Shown: positions 44,652-54,600, numbered from the stretch's first letter. The stretch: 64,000 nt of DNA from Icerya purchasi (GCA_039619475.1 CM077116.1:280193258-280257257); one strand, 5' to 3'. The notes: generated by a model from the sequence alone, not told the origin. Numbers and translations are program-made.

Positions 44652-46677
44652 TGGAGGGTGCACCTGCCCCCGCAATGTATGCGGTTTTCCTGATTAAAGC
44701 CAGTTTGGCCCGGCGCAACGAGAGGCAACGAGGATCGTTTACCCTATGCGCATGATCGTGTCCAGTCGCTCGGCAGAGCGGACACGACGGAGCGGCGGCC
44801 TTCTTTTTACAGTCGGTCGCCTTGTGTCCATCGCCCCCGCAATGCCTACAAACTACCGATGCGCGATCACACGCCTTCGTCACATGACCGAACCTCAAGC
44901 ACTTGAAACATTGTGACACTTCTAATGAATCAGCCACTCTGCACTTGTGCCAGCCAATCGAGACCTTCTTCTTCTTCGCCGCCAAAAGTTTGGCCCGTGT
45001 ACCAGCATCAACGCGAACGGTCCAGTTGACCACAACGCGGCCCTTCGGCCCGGATTTGAACCCAGGCTTCATAACAGCATCCGGGGACACCTGCCCGTCC
45101 TCTTTAATGACCGTGACGACTTCCTCACCAGAAAGTTCGGCCAGAACAGCGAATATTCTAAGTTGTGGGAGTCGTCCCTCCACTGCCTCAACGAGGAGGT
45201 CGGCTGAGGCTATAGCCGGAAGCTGGAGCAGTCTCTTGACTGACTCAGCCTCCCCCACCTCAACTAAGACTCCGGCCCGAATCGGGTTAATCTTCTTAAC
45301 GGTGATCCCTGTTCCCTTTAGGGGCACCTTCTTGTTAAGGAGGGCCCGAACTTCGTCCGAAGTCTTGCCCTCCACGCTGTGGCGAATGGCCACTAAATGT
45401 CTCGCTGGGTTGAGGCTCTTGAGGACAGTAACTGGCGGCAGTTTACCCAGTTTACTGGTCCCTGGCAGTGCAGCCCCAACAGGTGCGTTTCCCTTTACTA
45501 TGCTCTTAACATGGCCCGGTGGGCATACCGCAGCCACCACTTTCACATACGACAGGTCAACCTCCTGCTCTGGAGTCCTGCCCACGTTTGTGTTTTGGCC
45601 GCGACCCACCGGCTCGCCAACCGGGGTCCGCCTCGGGGAATGCGCGCCATTCCCTACTTGAACTTGAACGCTTTGGCCAATGTTCTTGTTATCCTTGTTT
45701 TTGCGGCCGCGGTTTCTTCGCCGCTTGGCCTTTCCTTCCTGGCCTTTATGCCCGCTGGAGGCAGCAGCGGAGGCAACAGGAGTTCCAGCTGCGTTGCTGG
45801 GAACTGGCGACTTAGCTGGCTGCTTGCCCTTAGCGCCAGCATTCTTATTATTATTATTAGTATTAGCCTTCCCGTCGTTAGCAGTCCGGCCGACGGTTCC
45901 CAGGGAACGACGCCATTCACAAAGGATATCCAAAGTCTCGTCCTGCCGGGAACAGAGCTCGTCGAGGCTTAGAATAACGTCGTGAAGTGCGCCCACTTCC
46001 TCGGTGATTAAATCCTTATTCCAACGGGGGAGCTTGCCGTGACCAGTGAGCATACATTTAAGTATGGCATCCTTGGCCCGGGCTGCCCGTTGAATAAGGC
46101 GTAATCTCTGAGTCGCCGCTGACTCCCTGTAGCAGCGAACGTCCGATAACTCTTTACGGCACCCTATTAAATTGCCTTCTGGCGCACATTCCAACGGGGC
46201 CATTTCCTGCCGCTCTAGCAACAGCTGCCGCGTTCCTCCAGCGGAGGCAGGTTCCGGGACCTCGCCCCGGTCGTCGTTAGACTGCAGAGCCCTCCGACCT
46301 GCCAGGTAGTTTTCACTACCTCCGCCCACGACAGAGTGGCATTCCTGGCTCCTCGAGCACAGAGACCTTCGGGAAGGGAGCTTCGCGGGAGGGGCATTCT
46401 CCTCAGCGACCGGCAATGCTCCACGCTTCCGTACCGGCATTTCCCCTGTGCCCAACAGTGTGCAGGGACCTGCGCCAGCTCCTACTGCCTGCTGCAATGT
46501 CCCGGCTTCCGAGTTTGTGCCAGCCCCTTCTAAGGGAAAGGATCCATCATCGGGGGTTGGTTGGTCTTCCACCATAGCGGACGTTATGTCGACCGTTATG
46601 GTGGGCAACTCCCCGGTCACCGATTGTTCTTCGGCAGAGACTGGCGCCGAGGCACCAGGCGCCAAAGCACCGGACAT
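44641..46677 (-). CDS. R1-clade Gag (ORF1), 678 aa, unit B
   Basis: Intact and the same length as units A and C, with about eight amino-acid differences (for example MSGALAPGASAPVSAEEQSV at the start, RTPEQEVDLS, ASADLLVEAVEG, FAVLAELSGEEVVTVIKED). All three zinc knuckles are preserved. By eye, non-synonymous changes relative to A slightly outnumber synonymous ones, so there is no sign of strong purifying selection between copies. Product and role are as for unit A. Confidence 0.92.
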   Translation of the reverse strand: MSGALAPGASAPVSAEEQSVTGELPTITVDITSAMVEDQPTPDDGSFPLEGAGTNSEAGTLQQAVGAGAGPCTLLGTGEMPVRKRGALPVAEENAPPAKLPSRRSLCSRSQECHSVVGGGSENYLAGRRALQSNDDRGEVPEPASAGGTRQLLLERQEMAPLECAPEGNLIGCRKELSDVRCYRESAATQRLRLIQRAARAKDAILKCMLTGHGKLPRWNKDLITEEVGALHDVILSLDELCSRQDETLDILCEWRRSLGTVGRTANDGKANTNNNNKNAGAKGKQPAKSPVPSNAAGTPVASAAASSGHKGQEGKAKRRRNRGRKNKDNKNIGQSVQVQVGNGAHSPRRTPVGEPVGRGQNTNVGRTPEQEVDLSYVKVVAAVCPPGHVKSIVKGNAPVGAALPGTSKLGKLPPVTVLKSLNPARHLVAIRHSVEGKTSDEVRALLNKKVPLKGTGITVKKINPIRAGVLVEVGEAESVKRLLQLPAIASADLLVEAVEGRLPQLRIFAVLAELSGEEVVTVIKEDGQVSPDAVMKPGFKSGPKGRVVVNWTVRVDAGTRAKLLAAKKKKVSIGWHKCRVADSLEVSQCFKCLRFGHVTKACDRASVVCRHCGGDGHKATDCKKKAAAPSCPLCRATGHDHAHRVNDPRCLSLRRAKLALIRKTAYIAGAGAPSNAE

Positions 46678-47119
46678 TGCGGCTTGCTGTTCAGCCGCAG
46701 TGCCTTTATCGGATCTATTACCTACCAGCGGGTGGGATAAGCAGCAGACCTTCGTCTGACCTGAAGGTTAGGCCGACCAAATTCTACACCTTCGACAGCC
46801 GAGCCTTGACTGCCAAGAGCGCAGAATCCTATGGGCCTGAAACCCAACCAGTCGCACGAACGCACTCGCAAACAAAAACACCACTGACTGAACAATCAAG
46901 CACAGTCAGAGACCACTCGAGAACATTGTTGTCTGAATGAAATAACCAATAAAAGTCCACCACGAGAAATTCGTATCGTTATCTTATAATTCTTTACTTA
47001 ATCAATAACAGTAATTATTTTTTTATCCGAACAAATATTAAAACTTGAGTTTTTTTAAATAGCTATTAACTTATTTTACTTTTCTAAATACTCTTTATTT
47101 TCAATGTAACGTTGAACCC
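46678..47119 (-). other. 5' leader of unit B
   Basis: Closely similar to the unit A leader and starting at the same junction after GTGCCAACC (47120). It lacks the palindromic insertion; the corresponding site has ACTCTTTATTTTCA near 47090. Confidence 0.6.
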
Positions 47120-48265
47120 GGTTGGCACTAGCCACTTCCTCTCCATTCTCTCCCGGACATCTGGAAGGTATTAGTAGGTGAGTCGGCCATCCGAAGACGT
47201 CTCCCACTCCCTATGCCATTCCAGAAGTATTGCCTCTCTGACTGCCTTTTTACAGGCGGCGTCCGAGATCAATAACTCGGGGCGGTGCTCCGTCTGACCA
47301 GTGATAGCCACCCAGCCCTTCGGAAGCCAGTAGAGTGCTGCCCTTTCCCACACTAGAAGATCTGGGGGATCACTCCTGCTATCATGCACAATGCAATGGT
47401 GGGAGTAGTCCTGTACGTCCTACACATTGACAACAGCGCAGGCCTTTGTGTCATTCTCATATGGTGACGAAGCCTGGTCTTCGTCGTCCGCCGTGCAAAG
47501 ACACTTGCACAGTACCTAGCCACTGCTTCCACTGTGCCTTTGTAGAGAAGGCGAGCCATACAAAACTACAGTCCCCAATCGACCCGTGCCAGTTTGGCTA
47601 CGGCCTGGTAACTGGTCCTGCACTTCTGACTAACCAAGTCTACATGGTCATGTGTCTTGGCACCAGAAGACATTGTAACACCAAGATATTTCACAGAGCC
47701 CCGGAGAAAAAACTGGCGACCTTCAACTTTAAAGGCCGGTTGCTACTCTAGTCTACCTCGAAGCAAAACTGCAATGGACTTTTCCACACTGAGCAAAAGC
47801 ACGTTCTTAACCGCCCATTGATCAGCTAATGCGCAACACTCATCTGCAGTGGCCTGGAGGGCTCTTCTAGAGTCCGCCTGCACCAAAATAGCCAGATTGT
47901 CCGCATAAGCCACAAGCTGAACACTGTTCGGCCAGTGCTGTTGAAGGAGATGGTTGAACAACAGCAGCCACATCACGGGTCCGATGCGCGACCCCTGCGG
48001 GCAGCCTCTGTCCAGCCAGTTCTCAACACACTGACCGTCTCCGGAAGAAATGATTGCTCGACGGTGAGAAAAGTAACTTGCGAACAAAGCCAGCAAGTTA
48101 CCTTCTACACCTGTCCTGCGGACCTCCTGAACCATCTGGCTCCAGCTGGCCATGTCAAACGCGCCCGTTATATCGAAGAACAGCCCGATAACATATTTTG
48201 CCGCCGCCCCATCGACATACTCCAGGAGAGAGTTCACAGCATCCCTCATCAGTGTCACCACCTAC
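47120..48265 (-). pseudogene. ORF2 pseudogene with reverse transcriptase YADN
   Basis: From 48261: DAVNSLLEYVDGAAAKYV, LFFDITGAFDMASW, GCPQGSRIGPVMWLL, QLVAYADNLAILVQAD and KSIAVLLRGRLE, then TAG in place of Trp (47743). The second catalytic Asp of YADD is Asn, so the enzyme would be inactive. Downstream frames carry QFFLRGSVKYLGVT and the divergent C-terminal fragments to the WLVPT junction at 47120. Upstream, codons for VGGDTDE are fused to DAVNSLL and adjoin the 3' end of unit C. Confidence 0.85.
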
Positions 48266-48394
48266 ATGACTAGCTTTGTAACATATCGCCCGCCACCACC
48301 CGATATGTATCCGGTCCGGTGACCTTCTACATATCTTTTACCGCTCCGGAGCCATATGGCTCCCTACGACCTTCTGGGCCCCAAAACTAGTCGT

Positions 48395-49528
48395 TTAAAA
48401 GGCTGGTCGCAGGATATGTTCCCGGGAACTAGAGAGAGCACCGGCGAGAGCGCCGAGGAAAAGCCGATAGACCGCCTCGCTGCCGAGCCAGTCTGCTCTA
48501 CTCGATAACGGCCTACCTAACAGATCCTCAGCCATCGCTGCGTTGGTCTTACACGACGCATGGGCCGATGTCGCCTCGGACAAGTGAACATCGACCACAT
48601 GCTCCAGTGTTAATAGGACACCACATGCGCATGGCGGTGGGTCCTCATTGAGGCTGAACCTTGTCAGATAGCTGCCGAAGGGGCCGTGACCAGTGACCAC
48701 CCAAGTAAAAAGCTTGGTAGGCACCAGGCACTTCCTTTCCATCCGAACCTGGACATCTGGAATGTACTGGTAGGTGAGGCGGCCGACAGTGTCAGCCTCC
48801 CACTCCCTTTGCCATTCCAGAAGTATTTCCCCTCGGACCGCCTTTTTACAGGCGGCCTCCGAGACCAACATCTCCGGGTGGAGTTCTGTCTGACCCGCGA
48901 TAGCCGGTCGGCCCTTTCGGAGCCAGTAGAGTGCTGCCCTTTCCCACACTAGAAGATCTAGGGGGATCACTCCTGCTATCACGCACAAAGCAGCGGTCGA
49001 AGTGGTTCTGTGCGCCCTACACATTGACAACAGCGCAGGCCTTTGCGCCATTCTCATACGGTGACGAAGCCTGGTCTTCGTCGTCCGCCGTGCAAAGACA
49101 CTTGCACAGTACCCTGCAACTACCTCTACTGTGCCTTTGTAAACAAGGCGAGCCGTACGAAAGTGCAGTCCCCAACCGACCCGCGCCAGTTTGGCAACGG
49201 CCTGGTAATTGTTCCTGCACTTCTGACTCACCAAGTCCACGTGGTCATGCGTCTTGGTGCCAGACGACATCGTAACGCCAAGATATTTCACAGAGCGTCG
49301 GAGGAAAAACTGGCGACCTCCGACCTGAAAGGCCGGTTGCCACTCAAGTCTACCTCGAAGCAAAACCGCAATGGAACCTAGGAACGGAATTCCACTGGAG
49401 AGGACGTATGGCTCCTGTAAAAGTAGCACATCAATCCCCCGATCAACGATCTCTGCTCGGAGTTCATGGGAGACAGCTGAGCTTCTCCCCGCATTCATTT
49501 GACCGAAGTACAGCGGTTTATTCTGCAT
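48395..49528 (-). CDS. in-frame deleted ORF2 of unit C, 377 aa
   Basis: One uninterrupted frame. MQNKPLYFGQMNAGRSS to LLLQEPYVLSSGIPFLGS is the first ~50 residues of the AP endonuclease. It is followed directly by IAVLLRGRLEWQPAFQVGG (reverse-transcriptase thumb), SVKYLGVTMSSGTKTHDH, LPLDLLVWERAALYW, WLVPTKLFTWVVTGHGPF, PPPCACGVLLTLEHVVDVH and LFLGALAGALSS. It has no endonuclease active site and no reverse-transcriptase catalytic residues, so it cannot drive transposition. If translated, it would be a small protein with the nucleic-acid-binding C-terminal domain. The start at 49528 (not 49552) is chosen because it overlaps the Gag stop in R1 fashion. Confidence 0.7.
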   Translation of the reverse strand: MQNKPLYFGQMNAGRSSAVSHELRAEIVDRGIDVLLLQEPYVLSSGIPFLGSIAVLLRGRLEWQPAFQVGGRQFFLRRSVKYLGVTMSSGTKTHDHVDLVSQKCRNNYQAVAKLARVGWGLHFRTARLVYKGTVEVVAGYCASVFARRTTKTRLRHRMRMAQRPALLSMCRAHRTTSTAALCVIAGVIPLDLLVWERAALYWLRKGRPAIAGQTELHPEMLVSEAACKKAVRGEILLEWQREWEADTVGRLTYQYIPDVQVRMERKCLVPTKLFTWVVTGHGPFGSYLTRFSLNEDPPPCACGVLLTLEHVVDVHLSEATSAHASCKTNAAMAEDLLGRPLSSRADWLGSEAVYRLFLGALAGALSSSREHILRPAF

Positions 49529-51554
49529 TGGAGGGTGCACCTGCCCCCGCAATGTATGCGGTTTTCCTGATTAAAGCCAGTTTGGCCCGGCGCAACGAGA
49601 GGCAACGAGGATCGTTTACCCTATGCGCATGATCATGTCCAGTCGCTCGGCAGAGCGGACACGACGGAGCGGCGGCCTTCTTTTTACAGTCGGTCGCCTT
49701 GTGTCCATCGCCCCCGCAATGCCTACAAACTACCGAAGCGCGATCACACGCCTTCGTCACATGACCGAACCTCAAGCACTTGAAACATTGTGACACTTCT
49801 AATGAATCAGCCACTCTGCACTTGTGCCAGCCAATCGAGACCTTCTTCTTCTTCGCCGCCAAAAGTTTGGCCCGTGTACCAGCATCAACGCGAACGGTCC
49901 AGTTGACCACAACGCGGCCCTTCGGCCCCGATTTGAACCCAGGCTTCATAACAGCATCCGGGGACACTTGCCCGTCCTCTTTAATGGCCGTGACGACTTC
50001 CTCACCAGAAAGTTCGGCCGGAACAGCGAATATTCTAAGTTGTGGGAGTCGTCCCTCCACTGCCTCAACGAGGAGGCCGGCTGAGGCTATAGCCGGAAGC
50101 TGGAGCAGTCTCTTGACTGACTCAGCCTCCCCCACCTCAACTAAGACTCCGGCCCGAATCGGGTTAATCTTCTTAACGGTGATCCCTGTTCCCTTTAGGG
50201 GCACCTTCTTGTTAAGGAGGGCCCGAACTTCGTCCGAAGTCTTGCCCTCCACGCTGTGGCGAATGGCCACTAAATGTCTCGCTGGGTTGAGGCTCTTGAG
50301 GACAGTAACTGGCGGCAGTTTACCCAGTTTACTGGTCCCTGGCAGTGCTGCCCCAACAGGTGCGTTTCCCTTTACTATGCTCTTAACATGGCCCGGTGGG
50401 CATACCGCAGCCACCACTTTCACATACGACAGGTCAACCGCCTGCTCTGGAGTCCTGCCCACGTTTGTGTTTTGGCCGCGACCCACCGGCTCGCCAACCG
50501 GGGTCCGCCTCGGGGAATGCGCGCCATTCCCTACTTGAACTTGAACGCTTTGGCCAATGTTCTTGTTATCCTTGTTTTTGCGGCCGCGGTTTCTTCGCCG
50601 CTTGGCCTTTCCTTCCTGGCCTTTATGCCCGCTGGAGGCAGCAGCGGAGGCAACAGGAGTTCCAGCTGCGTTGCTGGGAACTGGCGACTTAGCTGGCTGC
50701 TTGCCCTTAGCGCCAGCATTCTTATTATTATTATTAGTATTAGCCTTCCCGTCGTTAGCAGTCCGGCCGACGGTTCCCAGGGAACGACGCCATTCACAAA
50801 GGATATCCAAAGTCTCGTCCTGCCGGGAACAGAGCTCGTCGAGGCTTAGAATAACGTCGTGAAGTGCGCCCACTTCCTCGGTGATTAAATCCTTATTCCA
50901 ACGGGGGAGCTTGCCGTGACCAGTGAGCATACATTTAAGTATGGCATCCTTGGCCCGGGCTGCCCGTTGAATAAGGCGTAATCTCTGAGTCGCCGCTGAC
51001 TCCCTGTAGCAGCGAACGTCCGATAACTCTTTACGGCACCCTATTAAATTGCCTTCTGGCGCACATTCCAACGGGGCCATTTCCTGCCGCTCTAGCAACA
51101 GCTGCCGCGTTCCTCCAGCGGAGGCAGGTTCCGGGACCTCGCCCCGGTCGTCGTTAGACTGCAGAGCCCTCCGACCTGCCAGGTAGTTTTCACTACCTCC
51201 GCCCACGACAGAGTGGCATTCCTGGCTCCTCGAGCACAGAGACCTTCGGGAAGGGAGCTTCGCGGGAGGGGCATTCTCCTCAGCGACCGGCAATGCTCCA
51301 CGCTTCCGTACCGGCATTTCCCCTGTGCCCAACAGTGTGCAGGGACCTGCGCCAGCTCCTACTGCCTGCTGCAATGTCCCGGCTTCCGAGTTTGTGCCAG
51401 CCCCTTCTAAGGGGAAGGATCCATCATCGGGGGTTGGTTGGTCTTCCACCATAGCGGACGTTATGTCGACCGTTATGGTGGACAACTCCCCGGTCACCGT
51501 TTGTTCTTCGGCAGAGACTGGCGCCGAGGCACCAGGCGCCGAAGCACCGGACAT
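49518..51554 (-). CDS. R1-clade Gag (ORF1), 678 aa, unit C
   Basis: Intact and, as far as I can see, identical in protein sequence to unit A, with the same Ala/Pro-rich N-terminus, basic patch, core and three zinc knuckles. DNA differences to unit A in this segment are very few. The pair is therefore either a very recent duplication or an assembly artefact. Confidence 0.92.
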   Translation of the reverse strand: MSGASAPGASAPVSAEEQTVTGELSTITVDITSAMVEDQPTPDDGSFPLEGAGTNSEAGTLQQAVGAGAGPCTLLGTGEMPVRKRGALPVAEENAPPAKLPSRRSLCSRSQECHSVVGGGSENYLAGRRALQSNDDRGEVPEPASAGGTRQLLLERQEMAPLECAPEGNLIGCRKELSDVRCYRESAATQRLRLIQRAARAKDAILKCMLTGHGKLPRWNKDLITEEVGALHDVILSLDELCSRQDETLDILCEWRRSLGTVGRTANDGKANTNNNNKNAGAKGKQPAKSPVPSNAAGTPVASAAASSGHKGQEGKAKRRRNRGRKNKDNKNIGQSVQVQVGNGAHSPRRTPVGEPVGRGQNTNVGRTPEQAVDLSYVKVVAAVCPPGHVKSIVKGNAPVGAALPGTSKLGKLPPVTVLKSLNPARHLVAIRHSVEGKTSDEVRALLNKKVPLKGTGITVKKINPIRAGVLVEVGEAESVKRLLQLPAIASAGLLVEAVEGRLPQLRIFAVPAELSGEEVVTAIKEDGQVSPDAVMKPGFKSGPKGRVVVNWTVRVDAGTRAKLLAAKKKKVSIGWHKCRVADSLEVSQCFKCLRFGHVTKACDRASVVCRHCGGDGHKATDCKKKAAAPSCPLCRATGHDHAHRVNDPRCLSLRRAKLALIRKTAYIAGAGAPSNAE

Positions 51555-52095
51555 TGCGGCTTGCTGTTCAGCCGCAGTGCCTTTATCGGATCTACTACCT
51601 ACCAGCGGGTGGGATAAGCAGCAGACCTTCGTCTGACCTGAAGGTTAGGCCGACCAAATTCTACACCTTCGACAGCCGAGCCTTGACTGCCAAGAGCGCA
51701 GAATCCTATGGGCCTGAAACCCAACCAGTCGCACGAACGCACTCGCAAACAAAAACACCACTGACTGAACAATCATGCACAGTCAGAGACCACTCGAGAA
51801 CATTGTTGTCTGAATGAAATAACCAATAAAAGTCCACCACGAGAAATTCGTATCTTTATCTTATCATTCTTTACTTAATGAATAACAGTAATTATTTTTT
51901 TATCCGAACAAATATTAAAACTTGAGTTTTTTTAAATCGCTATTAACTTATTTTACTTTTCTAAATACTTTTTATTTTCATTAAAGAATATTTTATCATC
52001 CTGTTTGTTAGTAACTATAGTATAAAAAATAAATGCTAAAATAACAAACTAATACGTAAGTAACAAAATTAATATAAGAATATCAAACTTGTTAT

Positions 52096-52135
52096 CTTAG
52101 GAACGTTTTCGGGCATAACCCATCTTCAGCTAAAA
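52096..52135 (-). ncRNA. hammerhead ribozyme motif, minus-strand arm
   Basis: Mirror copy of the plus-strand motif at 52469-52508. Reading the minus strand gives TTTTAG, CTGAAGA, T-GGG-TTATG-CCC, GAAA, ACGT, TC, CTAAGA. All invariant core residues are present; see the partner entry for pairing. Confidence 0.65.
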
Positions 52136-52468
52136 TATAATCGAACTAAATTAAAAACATAGTGTAACAGTGAACACAATTTAAAACTTCACTTTGAAGC
52201 TAAAATAAAAATAAAAAATAAAACTAAATTAAAAATAAATTAAAATGAAAATAACATGAAACATAGCACACATGTGAATTGAACTACAGTCTAACACATA
52301 TTCCTCGTGTTAGACTGTAGTTCAATTCACATGTGTGCTATGTTTCATGTTATTTTCATTTTAATTTATTTTTAATTTAGTTTTATTTTTTATTTTTATT
52401 TTAGCTTCAAAGTGAAGTTTTAAATTGTGTTCACTGTTACACTATGTTTTTAATTTAGTTCGATTATA

Positions 52469-52508
52469 TTTTAGCTGAAGATGGGTTATGCCCGAAAACG
52501 TTCCTAAG
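52469..52508 (+). ncRNA. hammerhead ribozyme motif, plus-strand arm
   Basis: Order and residues match a type I hammerhead. Helix I is TTTTAG pairing with CTAAGA (8 bp when extended outward, one G-T). The CUGANGA box is CTGAAGA. Helix II is GGG/CCC with loop TTATG, and then comes GAAA. Helix III is only the self-complementary AACGTT, followed by cleavage-site C. A tiny palindromic helix III is known for hammerheads of Penelope-like elements, which may act as dimers. An extra T between CTGAAGA and helix II departs from the simplest consensus and could weaken activity. Confidence 0.65.
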
Positions 52509-52612
52509 ATAACAAGTTTGATATTCTTATATTAATTTTGTTACTTACGTATTAGTTTGTTATTTTAGCATTTATTTTTTATACTTTTTATTTTCAATGT
52601 AACGTTGAACCC

Positions 52613-54600
52613 GGTTGGCACTAGCCACTTCCTCTCCATTCTCTCCCGGACATCTGGAAGGTATTAGTAGGTGAGTCGGCCATCCGAAGACGTCTCCCAC
52701 TTCCTATGCCATTCCAGAAGTATTGCCTCTCTGACTGCCTTTTTACAGGCGGCGTCCGAGATCAATAACTCGGGGCGGTGCTCCGTCTGACCAGTGATAG
52801 CCACCCGGCCCTTCGGAAGCCAGTAGAGTGCTGCCCTTTCCCACACCAGAAGATCTGGGGGATCACTCCTGCTATCATGCACAATGCAATGGTGGGAGTA
52901 GTCCTGTACGTCCTACACATTGACAACAGCGCAGGCCTTTGTGTCATTCTCATATGGTGACGAAGCCTGGTCTTCGTCGTCCACCGTGCAAAGACACTTG
53001 CACAGTACCTAGCCACTGCTTCCACTGTGCCTTTGTAGACAAGGCGAGCCATACAAAACTACAGTCCCCAATCGACCCGTGCCAGTTTGGCTACGGCCTG
53101 GTAACTGGTCCTGCACTTCTGCCTAACCAAGTCTACATGGTCATGTGTCTTGGCACCAGAAGACATCGTAACACCAAGATATTTCGCAGAGCCCCGGAGG
53201 AAAAACTGGCGACCTTCAACTTTAAAGGCCGGTTGCTACTCTAGTCTACCTCGAAGCAAAACTGCAATGGACTTTTCCACACTGAGCAAAAGCACGTTCT
53301 TAACCGCCCATTGATCAGCTAATGCGCAACACTCATCTGCAGTGGCCTGGAGGGCTCTTCTAGAGTCCGCCTGCACCAAAATAGCCAGATTGTCCGCATA
53401 AGCCACAAGCTGAACACTGTTCGGCCAGTGCTGTTGAAGGAGATGGTTGAACAACAGCAGCCACATCACGGGTCCGATGCGCGACCCCTGCGGGCAGCCT
53501 CTCAACAGCCTCGTCTCCAGAGGAAATTATTGCCCAACGATGGCAAAATAACTCGCAAACAATGGCAGCAAGTTACCTCTCACACCTGTCCTGTGGACCT
53601 CATGGACCATCTGACTCCAGCTGGCCATGTCGAACGTGCCTGTTATGTCAAAGAAGAGCCCCATAACGTATTTCGATGTCGCCCCTTTGACAAACTCCAG
53701 GAGAGAGTTCACAGCATTTTCTGTGCTCTTTCCTGGCCGGTATCCAAACTGCCGGGTGTAACCGGACCTTACTATCCAAGACGGCCGTCAGACGTACCAA
53801 CATCAAACCCTCAAGCCATTTGCCCATCACCAGTAAAAGGCTAATGGGATGAAACGACTTGGGGTTGGACAGGTCTTTGTCTGCCGCCTTCAATATCGGA
53901 CGCACCTCGGCCACTTTCCAAATGGTGGGAAAGTTTCCCTGATCGAGGCAGATGTTAAAGAGGCGGATGAAGCAGGCCGCATTAGCTTCCCAACACTTCC
54001 TGAGCAATTCCACTGAGATGTCATCGACTCCTGGGGCCTTGCCATTCCGCATGGTCGCCAGCTGCGTTCCCAATTCATACTGGCTGAACTCCTCTGCACT
54101 TGTTGCGGAGGTGGCCACAATGTTAGCTTTAAACCGGGGGTCCTGCTCCTGAAGATGGTGCGAAGACGGTACCAGCGCATCTAACAGTGCCGCCTATTAG
54201 CCTGAATGTCGCCACCATCAACATCGGTGCCGTGCGCCTGTATTTGCAGTATCTGAGGAATTACTGCCATTTGGGCACCCTTCTTGGAGACCAGTTTATA
54301 CCCACGGATGTTAGGCACTGGTCCCTCGCACAAACTTTTGCCATAACTCTTCTTTTCAGGCACGAATCGTCTTAACTAACCGTGATTTTAGCTGACGATA
54401 TTCGCTGAGTCAATGCTCTTTCAGAGGTGCGCGTGTGCACCTCTGGTACCGTCTCCTGGACCTATATTCACCTCTGCGCACAAGATGGCGATCTCGTCGT
54501 TCCACCAGCTGGCATAGCGGGGAGACCACCTTCAGTGCTGGTGGATTGTCCCAACTGCCGAAGAATGGATCGTCTCCATTATCCACTCAGCCTCCTCATC
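52613..54600 (-). pseudogene. R1-clade ORF2 from linker to C-terminus, decayed
   Basis: In order on the minus strand: linker WWNDEIA-type codons (54590-54480); reverse-transcriptase fingers MRNGKAPGVDDISVELL, VRPILKAADKDLSNPKSFHP (54118-53648); palm MNSLLEFVKGATSKYV, LFFDITGTFDMASW (53712-53527); GCPQGSRIGPVMWLL with VAYADNLAILVQAD (53505-53236); and the divergent C-terminal fragments ending at the WLVPT junction at 52613. At least four frameshifts or deletions occur. The YADN substitution is shared with the copy at 47743-48261, and 52613-53487 parallels 47121-47995 at constant offset. Confidence 0.85.

Larger units (their letters stand above)
44286..47119 (-). mobile_element. gag-only R1-clade unit B (chimeric 3' half)
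   Basis: Leader from 47119, intact Gag (46677-44641), then the same deleted ORF2 as unit A down to ~44286. There the sequence switches to the divergent subfamily that also lies at 47121-47580 and 52613-53060. Gag A to Gag B spacing is 3280 bp, B to C is 4877 bp. The switch point suggests unequal recombination rather than independent insertion. Confidence 0.8.
51965..52596. mobile_element. Penelope-like palindromic insertion with 16-bp duplication
   Basis: The sequence ATACTTTTTATTTTCA occurs at 51965-51980 and 52581-52596, and once in the empty site of unit A (43808-43823), so 51981-52580 is an insertion. It consists of a 38-base one-sided piece (51981-52018) and a perfect palindrome. The arms, 52019-52297 and 52307-52585, are 279 bp each around a 9-bp spacer, and the outer arm overlaps the duplication. 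No coding sequence is present. Variable target duplications and inverted partial copies fit Penelope-like elements, as do the hammerhead motifs. Confidence 0.7.
48266..52612 (-). mobile_element. gag-only R1-clade unit C with palindromic insertion in leader
   Basis: Leader from 52612 interrupted by a ~600-bp palindromic element (51981-52580), intact Gag (51554-49518), open deleted ORF2 (49528-48395), and 3' end at 48266. Apart from the insertion it nearly matches unit A base for base. Confidence 0.85.
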
